DNA from: Chloroflexota bacterium
GTDB taxonomy: Bacteria; Chloroflexota; Anaerolineae; VGOG01
Assembly (NCBI GenBank): GCA_030615705.1
Contig: JAUWYT010000127.1
Span: 1 to 5,718 of the forward strand
Length of the DNA stretch: 5,718 nt
Reading direction: 5' to 3'
Shown: one piece after another, positions 1 through 4,780 of the stretch
How positions within the stretch are numbered: the first letter of the stretch is position 1
Layout: every line of letters starts with the position of its first letter
The notes under the pieces: generated by a model
Databases searched by the model: none
What the model saw: only the letters and a program-made list of their open reading frames with translations
What the model was told of the DNA's origin: nothing
Position numbers and translations under genes: made by a program

Positions 1-834
1 ATCTAGAACCTCCATCAGTGCCTGGCGTGCCGCGTGAAAGTCAGCCCATACTGTCTCCCACGGTTGGCTGCGGCGCGCTTCAATGTGGGTCTGGTTCCAG
101 GCATCTATGTCCTCGACGTGCCCGCCCTGGGGCGCGTGGCCAGCGGCCATTTGGCGCAGGCCCTCCACGCCCAGCCACTCCCAGTCGGCCACGTGCCCCA
201 GCACGTCTTTGAGCGTCCATTTCCCGCAGACGGGACGTGATGCCCGCTCTTCAGGGGGCACCCGGGCAGCGGCGGTCAGCAGTTCATCGCGCGCAGCAGC
301 CAGGGCGGCGAGCAGGACCGCCTTGGGACCAGCTTTAACTTTCAAGCCTTCAGCCTCCCGCCAGGCCGAAATCTGGGCGGCGTGTTCGGTGCCGTGCCGC
401 CACTGCAGCTCCAGGCAGCCAGGGAAAGACCAGTCCTCGCACCCGAAGAGTCGCTGCCGGAAGAACTCCTCCCCGGACAGAGCTTGCAGCCAGGACACCC
501 AGGCCGCCCGGGCAGCCTGCAATTCTGCCAGCACTTGGGACAGGTTCCGATCCCGCCATGCGGCCACGACGGCTGCGTTGAAGGCATCCATATCCCGCAC
601 CGCGGTGAGATCGGGCGCCTCCCCGCTTGCCATGCGCTTCATCTCCCGCAGTTCCCAGCGGTCCCAGGCGGCGACGTGGGCCAGCAGGTCCCTGACTGTC
701 CAGCCGTCGAAGATGGGGCGTTGGGTCAGCATTTCCTCCTCCAGGCCGATGAGTTGCTCCAGCAGCCCGGCGCGCTCGGCCGCCAGGCGGGCCAACAGTT
801 GGGCTCGCTCTATTGTCCGTTCGATACTCGCCAT
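1..834 (-). CDS. Tandem two-domain ClbS/DfsB (DinB-like) four-helix-bundle protein, C-terminus cut by window edge
   Basis: The frame stays open for 278 codons to the window edge. Domain 1 has the family pattern GWTVRDLLAHVAAWD (44-58), then MDAFN (82-86) and a helix at 103-119, ending with HGTEH (147-151). Domain 2 repeats this exactly 161 residues later: KWTLKDVLGHVADWE (205-219), IDAWN (243-247) and a helix from 264. His53 with His147/His151, and His214 in domain 2, are the likely metal ligands of the DinB superfamily. ClbS/DfsB relatives are small cytoplasmic proteins; ClbS is a colibactin self-protection hydrolase, but most members have no known substrate, so none is assigned here. The start is well set: GGAGGAG (843-849) lies 8 bases upstream. 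The gene begins 25 bases inside the kinase gene, implying coupled translation. The fold family is fairly sure; the function is unknown. Confidence 0.85.
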   Translation of the reverse strand, partial: MASIERTIERAQLLARLAAERAGLLEQLIGLEEEMLTQRPIFDGWTVRDLLAHVAAWDRWELREMKRMASGEAPDLTAVRDMDAFNAAVVAAWRDRNLSQVLAELQAARAAWVSWLQALSGEEFFRQRLFGCEDWSFPGCLELQWRHGTEHAAQISAWREAEGLKVKAGPKAVLLAALAAARDELLTAAARVPPEERASRPVCGKWTLKDVLGHVADWEWLGVEGLRQMAAGHAPQGGHVEDIDAWNQTHIEARRSQPWETVWADFHAARQALMEVLD

Positions 835-2552
835 GGCCTAAACTCCTCCAGAATTGATCCGCCGATGAACTCCCTCAGAATGGAATTGCTGGGGACGATG
901 TCCAAAGAATAGGGCAGAAACCAGTCCAGGAAGGCCAACAACCGCCGCCCTTCGACCCTGGCGCGGCTGGAGGGCTTGACCTGGAACAACAACGGCTCGG
1001 CCAACGGTTTCAGCACCGCCAACTCGTACACCAGGGCCGAATTGAACATCACGTCGGCGTTTTCTTGATAGGGGAAGATGTGGCGCTTCTCCCCCCGGCG
1101 CACGCTCTCCCAACGGGCGATGGTCTCCTGGGCTGAGTACCCGCGAGCCCAGGCGTCCCGCACGATGCGGCGGATCAACCGGCTATCGGTGGTGGAGACG
1201 CGGTTGTGGCGGTCAATGCTCAGTTGGGTGAGAGCCGAGGCGTAGATCCGATAGATGCGCTGCGGGGGTAGCGACGGCACCAGGGTCGGATTCAGGCCGT
1301 GGATCCCCTCCACCAGGAGGACGTGGTCAGGGCCGAGACGCAGGGTCTCGCCTGCCTCCCGTTGGCCGACGCGGAAGTTGTAATGAGGGATGGACACCGC
1401 CTCCCCTTCCATCAGGCGAAGCAGGTGATCGTTGAAGAGAGCCAGATCCACCGTTTCCAGCGCCTCGAAGTCGTATTCACCCCGCTCATCCCGCGGGGTG
1501 TGCTCCCGCTCCAGAAAGTAGTCGTCCAGGCTGACAGCCACTGGACGGATGCCAGCGGCCAGCAGTTGCACGGCCAGCCGACGGGCGAAGGTGGTCTTGC
1601 CCGAAGCGGATGGACCGGCAATGAGCACCAGCCGCACCTCCCCCCGCCGCCGGGCGATATCCCCGGCGATCTGGGCGATCCGCTGCTCGTGTAGGGCCTC
1701 GGCCACCAGGATGATCTCCGACATCCGTCCGGCTTCAATGGCTTCGTTCAGCGCGCCCACGTCCTGGATGGCCAGGCGTCGCACCCATTCGCCGTACTCG
1801 CGGAAGACGGCCACCAATTGGGGGAATTCCCGGAAGGGGAGCAGTTCGGTGGGGCGGTAACGGCGGGGGAACTGGAGGACGAAGCCGGGCGGATAGAAAC
1901 GCAGGGCAAAGAGGCGCAGGTAGCCGGTGGAGGGGACCATGTACCCGTGGAAGGAGTCGCGCACCCCATCCAGTTGATAGAGGGTCAGATAGTCCTTGCG
2001 ACGATAGGTGAGCAGGCGGACCATTTCGTCTTCGCCCTGGGCACGAAACAGGGCGCCCGCCTGGTCCAACGGCACTTGCTCTTTGTTGATGGGCAGGTCA
2101 GCGGCGACCATTTCCCGCATCCGAGCTGCCAGCCGGTCGAGCTCCTGGGGCGTAAACGGCTCCCGCCCCTGCACCTGGCAGAAATAGCCGCCGAAGGGGA
2201 GGGAGTAGTCCACGTAGACTTGGGCCTGGGGAAAGAGCTTCCGGGCTGCAGCTACCAGGAGAAAGGAGAGAGAGCGACGGTAGATTCTCCCACCGTCGCT
2301 ATCGGCCAGGGTAACTGGCGCAGCCTCTACGTCGCAGGCGACCGGCCAAGTCAGCTCCTTCAGTTTGCCGTCCACGAGGGCGGCCATCACTGGAACTGGC
2401 GGATCGGGGAAGGCAGCCCGCACGAAAGCCTCCAGTGGCGTGCCGATGGGCGCTTCGAAGGCCCGGCTATCGGGGAAGCGGACCTGAGCGGCTCGCCGCG
2501 GCGAGGCCGGTTTTACTGGTTGTACCTCTTTCACGAGTGGCATGTTTCCCAT
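810..2552 (-). CDS. TGS-SAD-uridine kinase (PRK family) fusion, putative nucleoside kinase
   Basis: This is a 580-residue cytoplasmic protein. An N-terminal TGS-like domain (about 21-82) is followed by a threonyl-tRNA-synthetase-like SAD domain (about 86-230) and a C-terminal uridine kinase/phosphoribulokinase domain (about 300-520). The kinase part shows the P-loop GPSASGKTT (313-321), SLDDYF (341-346) with the probable catalytic Asp, VLLVEGIHGLNP (411-422), and an arginine-rich lid around RLIRRIVRDAWARGYS (458-473). The family phosphorylates uridine/cytidine or a similar nucleoside with ATP or GTP; the substrate cannot be read from sequence. The SAD editing residues are replaced: the HxxxH position is Arg93-xxx-Phe97, and the CxxxH position before VPSTG (206-210) is Phe201/Met205. 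The domain is therefore probably not a tRNA-editing enzyme. The start is ATG 2552 or, in frame, 2543; neither has a clear ribosome site. No promoter is seen just upstream. Confidence 0.9.
   Translation of the reverse strand: MGNMPLVKEVQPVKPASPRRAAQVRFPDSRAFEAPIGTPLEAFVRAAFPDPPVPVMAALVDGKLKELTWPVACDVEAAPVTLADSDGGRIYRRSLSFLLVAAARKLFPQAQVYVDYSLPFGGYFCQVQGREPFTPQELDRLAARMREMVAADLPINKEQVPLDQAGALFRAQGEDEMVRLLTYRRKDYLTLYQLDGVRDSFHGYMVPSTGYLRLFALRFYPPGFVLQFPRRYRPTELLPFREFPQLVAVFREYGEWVRRLAIQDVGALNEAIEAGRMSEIILVAEALHEQRIAQIAGDIARRRGEVRLVLIAGPSASGKTTFARRLAVQLLAAGIRPVAVSLDDYFLEREHTPRDERGEYDFEALETVDLALFNDHLLRLMEGEAVSIPHYNFRVGQREAGETLRLGPDHVLLVEGIHGLNPTLVPSLPPQRIYRIYASALTQLSIDRHNRVSTTDSRLIRRIVRDAWARGYSAQETIARWESVRRGEKRHIFPYQENADVMFNSALVYELAVLKPLAEPLLFQVKPSSRARVEGRRLLAFLDWFLPYSLDIVPSNSILREFIGGSILEEFRPWRVSNGQ
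843..849 (-). promoter_or_regulatory. Ribosome binding site for the DinB-like gene, inside the kinase reading frame
   Basis: On the minus strand this reads GGAGGAG, 8 bases before the ATG at 834. It lies within the last codons of the upstream kinase gene (stop at 810-812). It fixes the start of the DinB-like gene and implies both genes share one transcript. Confidence 0.8.
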
Positions 2553-2573
2553 GGTACATCAAAATCGCTACCA

Positions 2574-2634
2574 AGGGGCGTCCCCGCCCCGTCTAAAGAC
2601 TGTTCGGCCGCGAAATCGGGGCGAGAACGCCCCT
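2574..2634 (-). promoter_or_regulatory. G+C-rich two-tier stem-loop in the kinase leader
   Basis: The outer arms AGGGGCGT (2574-2581) and ACGCCCCT (2627-2634) pair perfectly over 8 bp. After a 3 x 3 internal loop, the inner arms CGCCCCG (2585-2591) and CGGGGCG (2617-2623) pair over 7 bp. The apical loop holds a further TTCG/CGAA mini-hairpin (2603-2614). It lies after the nitroreductase stop (2672) and 21 bases before the kinase start. In the direction of transcription the 3' arm is followed by TTGGTAGCGATTTTG, with no immediate U-run. It is therefore a poor intrinsic terminator and could be a leader control element, a processing site or an mRNA stabiliser. The structure is seen directly; the role is open. 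Confidence 0.6.
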
Positions 2635-2671
2635 CCCTAGCAGGGTGAAGTGGTGCGCTTCCCGTATCAGC

Positions 2672-3181
2672 TCACCAGCGTTCATGTCGCACCAACTCAG
2701 ATAATGCTTTGCGCTTTTTCGGCTTGGGCTGGTCAGCCGGATACCCCAGCGGCGTGAAGGCGATGGGCTCCACGCCGTCGGGCAGGCCCAGCACCTCGCG
2801 GGCCGCCGTGGGGTCGAAGGCGGCGATCCAGCAGGTGCCCAAACCCAAGCTGGTAGCGGCCAGGATCAGGTGATCCATGGCGATGGCCACGTCCACGTCG
2901 GTGTAGTTCTTGCCGTCCTGGCGGACCCAACCCTGGGCCGGGATCCCGCAGGCGCAGATGACCAGCGGTGCTTGCACGAACCAATCCCTATCGTAGATGA
3001 GCCTCAACTCCGCTCCTCGACCTGCCGTGGGGATCACAATGAGCTGGAAGGGCTGCCGGTTGCCCGCGGTGGGCGCCACGCGCGCCGCTTCTAGCACCTG
3101 GTTCAGCACCTCATCCTCTACCGGGCCGGGCTTGTAGGCCCGCACACTGTACCGCTTCTTGATTAGCTCTGAAAACTCCAT
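2672..3181 (-). CDS. Nitroreductase-family FMN-dependent oxidoreductase (short, single domain)
   Basis: This is a 169-residue protein with the nitroreductase fold signatures in order. RYSVRAY (10-16) contacts the FMN phosphate. AARVAPTAGNRQPF (32-45) is the FMN and dimer-interface segment. The helix DVDVAIAMDHLILAA (95-109) leads into TSLGLGTCWI (110-119), and PLGYPADQP (144-152) is followed by a basic tail with Lys156/Arg157. The family acts as cytoplasmic FMN homodimers that use NAD(P)H to reduce nitro compounds, quinones or other electrophiles; the true substrate here is unknown. The length is typical of the short subgroup. The start is secure: AGAGGAGG (3188-3195) sits 6 bases before the ATG, and a sigma70 promoter lies just upstream. 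It is probably the first gene of an operon with the kinase and the DinB-like gene. Confidence 0.93.
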   Translation of the reverse strand: MEFSELIKKRYSVRAYKPGPVEDEVLNQVLEAARVAPTAGNRQPFQLIVIPTAGRGAELRLIYDRDWFVQAPLVICACGIPAQGWVRQDGKNYTDVDVAIAMDHLILAATSLGLGTCWIAAFDPTAAREVLGLPDGVEPIAFTPLGYPADQPKPKKRKALSELVRHERW

Positions 3182-3187
3182 GGTCTG

Positions 3188-3195
3188 CCTCCTCT
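3188..3195 (-). promoter_or_regulatory. Strong ribosome binding site for the nitroreductase
   Basis: Reads AGAGGAGG on the minus strand, ending 6 bases before the ATG at 3181. It supports that start and lies about 12-20 bases after the predicted transcription start. Confidence 0.85.
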
Positions 3196-3213
3196 CACTG
3201 GTAGATTGGTGGT

Positions 3214-3242
3214 ATTGTACAGCATGAACCCTTACAGGTCAA
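3214..3242 (-). promoter_or_regulatory. Sigma70-type promoter for nitroreductase-kinase-DinB operon
   Basis: On the minus strand, -35 TTGACC (3237-3242) and -10 TACAAT (3214-3219) are separated by exactly 17 bases. Each hexamer matches consensus at 5 of 6 positions. The start site would fall near 3207, giving a leader of about 25 bases before the ATG at 3181. It lies just downstream of the leftward terminator at 3262-3302, as expected for a new transcription unit. No operator-like palindrome overlaps it that I can see. Confidence 0.8.
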
Positions 3243-3261
3243 CCACCGGTACGATGCCCAG

Positions 3262-3302
3262 ATCGAAAAGCAAAAGCGGGAGGCGTCTTAGACCTCCCGC
3301 TT
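3262..3302 (-). terminator. Rho-independent terminator for the CPBP transcript
   Basis: A perfect 10-bp stem (AAGCGGGAGG at 3274-3283, CCTCCCGCTT at 3293-3302) encloses a 9-base loop. Read leftward, the stem is followed by TTGCTTTTCG, a U-rich tail, so it works for minus-strand transcription arriving from the CPBP gene. Read rightward the tail is TTCGTCC, much weaker. It separates the CPBP unit from the nitroreductase promoter. Confidence 0.8.
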
Positions 3303-3489
3303 CGTCCTTAGACCCCTTTTCTGTGAGGTCAAGATTGGACCTGAAAGGATCGGGATTGTTAAGCGGGCTAACGATCCCGAGCTAAGCCGCACGCGCCGAC
3401 TTGGCTCGAAACCCTGACAAACCCGAAAGTAACTTCCGTAAGCCCCAGCTCACATTGGAGCGCCGAAGGCTGGTCAGGTGAAGCCGGTG
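3303..3489. other. Gene-free 3' flank of the CPBP gene, rich in inverted repeats
   Basis: No credible reading frame is seen on either strand. It holds a 12-bp inverted repeat with one G-T pair (3350-3361/3369-3380, 7-base loop) and a second stem (GAGCTAAG 3379-3386 with CTTGGCTC 3400-3407, one G-T pair). A short direct repeat, GCGCCGA then GGCT, occurs at 3393-3406 and 3460-3471. Next to the CPBP stop the minus strand reads GCCTAACACCGG then CTTCACCTGACC, which resembles the left arm of an integron attC site. A GTTAGCC lies 129 bases away end to end (3367-3373), but the arms between the two do not pair well. Confidence 0.45.
3350..3380. repeat. Inverted repeat, 12-bp arms, 7-base loop
   Basis: TCGGGATTGTTA (3350-3361) pairs with TAACGATCCCGA (3369-3380), with one G-T pair and the loop AGCGGGC. 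There is no U-tract on either side, so it is not an obvious terminator. The GTTAGCC heptamer (minus strand, 3367-3373) overlaps its loop and right arm. Confidence 0.6.
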
Positions 3490-3499
3490 TTAGGCAGCC
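3488..3499 (+). repeat. 12-bp inverted repeat, left copy, containing GTTAGGC
   Basis: TGTTAGGCAGCC is the exact reverse complement of 4533-4544; the pair brackets the CPBP gene. On the gene's strand it reads GGCTGCCTAACA, so the TAA stop codon (3490-3492) lies within GCCTAAC. That heptamer fits the inverse core site RYYYAAC of integron attC sites. No target-site duplication is visible outside the two copies. Confidence 0.7.
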
Positions 3500-4509
3500 T
3501 CCTGCGTGCTCACTCGATAGATTGCAGGGCTATCAGCAGGTAGTCTTCTCCACATTCTATCGAGTACGATAACAAATACCATGAAAACAAAGAGGAGTAT
3601 GAGGGCACCTAATGACCCTGTGAGAAAATTACCAGTGGTGTTCATTGCTGGATGAACCAGCGCTGTTACCAAAATACTTCCCTTTGTGCGGTTAAAGAAC
3701 CACGTGAATATTACAGTGACCAATACAATCAGAACCCACTCAACGAGTGTATCAGAAAGACTCTTGGCTTCGATTCCGCCGAATCTCGCCGGCGCATGCC
3801 AAACTGCCCAAAGAACCCCGAGGATTAGACTGGAAACGAGGGGGCTGAACTTTGCCTGAAGTCTCGGCAAGGCAAATCCCCGCCAACCAGGTTCCTCAGA
3901 AAGTCCACCATAGATGATGTTATAGAGGAAGAAGATGATCACCATCCCCAGGAGCTTGACATCCACCGTAGGAAAGCTAGAAAATGGGACTTCCATTCCC
4001 AGGGCACGACTCAGGAAATTTCCCAGGAGCCAAATCGCAGGGAATAAAACAAGCGCCAGGAGATAGTAACCAAAGGCGCCCCTTGGCTTTATATACGTGC
4101 GAAGATGAGCTCTTACCCCCGGTATCGTGGAAAAGGCAGAAGAAGCAACAAAAGCCGGCAGTAATCCGGTTATAACGCTTATGACCACTAAAGATGTGGA
4201 CAAGTCCAGCTGTTCTGCAACGACTAGATTCATAATGATGATCACGCTGGCAAGAATCCACACAACGATAAATGTAATCACTGCGGGTTTGCAGCTGCCC
4301 TGTCTAGGACGCGGCTTGAGGACAGCTGACAGCCCGATGCCTACCAGCGCAGGCGCAAAGACTCCCAGACTGATCAAAGGCATCAAATAATTCCGCCCGT
4401 CAAGAACAAGTTGTTGAAGGGGTATCCATAGCGCCCACGAGAATACATAAGTCAGAACAAAGTACGCTATCAACTGATGACGCTTGAGATATTCGGTCAG
4501 ATTGGTCAT
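3490..4509 (-). CDS. CPBP (CAAX protease/bacteriocin-processing, Abi) family intramembrane metalloprotease homologue
   Basis: A 339-residue polytopic membrane protein. Hydrophobic segments lie near 13-33, 42-63, 77-98, 104-124, 146-166, 186-201, 224-238, 256-273 and 299-316. The family's conserved sites are present: EEPGWRG (205-211; Glu205, Glu206, Arg210), WAVWH (234-238; His238), and HPAMN (286-290; His286, Asn290). Members include CAAX prenyl endopeptidases and bacteriocin self-immunity proteins; substrate and role here are unknown. The start is ATG 4509, with AAGGGA (4519-4524) 9 bases upstream. The TAA stop lies inside the GCCTAAC heptamer. G+C is clearly lower than in neighbouring genes (lines of 42% and 48% against 67-78%), and the gene is bracketed by 12-bp inverted repeats. 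This suggests acquisition as a mobile cassette. Family call is confident; function is not. Confidence 0.92.
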   Translation of the reverse strand: MTNLTEYLKRHQLIAYFVLTYVFSWALWIPLQQLVLDGRNYLMPLISLGVFAPALVGIGLSAVLKPRPRQGSCKPAVITFIVVWILASVIIIMNLVVAEQLDLSTSLVVISVITGLLPAFVASSAFSTIPGVRAHLRTYIKPRGAFGYYLLALVLFPAIWLLGNFLSRALGMEVPFSSFPTVDVKLLGMVIIFFLYNIIYGGLSEEPGWRGFALPRLQAKFSPLVSSLILGVLWAVWHAPARFGGIEAKSLSDTLVEWVLIVLVTVIFTWFFNRTKGSILVTALVHPAMNTTGNFLTGSLGALILLFVFMVFVIVLDRMWRRLPADSPAIYRVSTQEAA

Positions 4510-4532
4510 ATGCTTTCATCCCTTCTATAAGT

Positions 4533-4544
4533 GGCTGCCTAACA
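4533..4544 (+). repeat. 12-bp inverted repeat, right copy, containing GCCTAAC
   Basis: GGCTGCCTAACA, the exact reverse complement of 3488-3499. On the CPBP strand it reads TGTTAGGCAGCC and ends 23 bases before the start codon. It marks the upstream boundary of the low-G+C gene unit and lies 5 bases from the first palindrome of the 40-bp repeat array. Confidence 0.7.
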
Positions 4545-4550
4545 TATACT

Positions 4551-4690
4551 TATACAGAACTCTTCTGTATAAAAAGCTCCCAGGGGTGACAATGCAGAAG
4601 CTTTCTGTATAAGCAACCAGAGTTTGCATAAACTAGAAACACTCTGTATAGTATCCCCTGGAGGAGCTAAATGCAGAAGACTTCAACCTA
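4551..4690. repeat. Degenerate ~40-bp tandem repeat with a 21-bp palindrome in each unit
   Basis: Four 21-bp pseudo-palindromes of 9-3-9 form start at 4551, 4591, 4630 and 4670, so spacings are 40, 39 and 40 bp. Unit 1 is perfect: TATACAGAA, CTC, TTCTGTATA, extendable to 10-bp arms (4550-4572). Unit 2 has AATGCAGAA and a perfect right arm, unit 3 an 8/9 right arm, and unit 4 the AATGCAGAA left arm with a degraded right arm. The 18-19 bases between palindromes are also loosely alike. It could be an operator array upstream of the CPBP gene. A weak minus-strand promoter (TTGTCA 4587-4592, 15-base spacer, TATACA 4566-4571) would put unit 1 over the -10. Iteron-like or recombination-site roles are also possible. 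Pattern is seen directly; function is unknown. Confidence 0.6.
4624..4654 (+). promoter_or_regulatory. Candidate plus-strand promoter leading to a ribosome site and micro-ORF
   Basis: TTGCAT (4626-4631) and TATAGT (4649-4654) are spaced by 17 bases on the plus strand. Then comes GGAGGAG (4660-4666) and ATG at 4671, opening a 7-codon frame M-Q-K-T-S-T-Y-stop. The -10 matches consensus at 5 of 6 positions, the -35 at only 3. In an A+T-richer tandem repeat such matches can arise by chance. Confidence 0.25.
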
Positions 4691-4780
4691 CTAAATCACG
4701 TATGGTACTATGCCATAGCCCCGCTCTCTGTGCAAACACTGAAGTTCCAAACGAGTTATCATGACCCAGCGACCTATTCG

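Larger units (their letters stand above)
3367..4543 (-). mobile_element. Possible integron-type gene cassette carrying the CPBP gene
   Basis: Seen: GTTAGGC (minus, 4543 to 4537), then 27 bases to the ATG, a single open frame, and a stop inside GCCTAAC (minus, 3495 to 3489). The next 12-14 bases resemble an attC left arm, and GTTAGCC follows at 3373-3367. Known: in cassettes the first bases (TTRRRY) complement the inverse core of the same cassette's attC, which is what the inverted repeat shows. Against it: GTTAGCC departs from GTTRRRY at one position, the right arm does not pair with CTTCACCTGACC, and no integrase gene is in the window. An old, degraded or chance-built cassette remains possible. 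Confidence 0.35.

Noticed and set aside
83..841. Long plus-strand open frame of 252 codons over the DinB-like gene
   Set aside because: It is Ser/Arg/Ala-rich with no family motif and lies antisense to a frame with clear domain repeats, a strong ribosome site and operon position. It is a shadow of G+C-rich coding DNA.
1818..2648. Plus-strand open frame of 276 codons across the start of the kinase gene
   Set aside because: Antisense to the well-supported TGS/SAD region, with no recognisable domain and no ribosome site that I could see. Shadow frame.
3303..3489. tRNA or other structured RNA gene in the CPBP 3' flank
   Set aside because: The several short stems do not form a cloverleaf, and no T-loop GTTCRA or other RNA-gene signature is seen.
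3367..3495. Complete attC site
   Set aside because: Both core-like heptamers are present at VCR-like spacing (129 bases). GTTAGCC departs from the consensus, and the arms next to the two heptamers do not pair, so I list only a possible cassette rather than an attC feature.
3488..4544. Insertion-sequence reading of the 12-bp inverted repeats
   Set aside because: There is no transposase frame between them, and flanking bases (GAAGCCGG left, TATACTTA right) show no target-site duplication. The GTTAGGC content and stop-codon position fit a cassette better.
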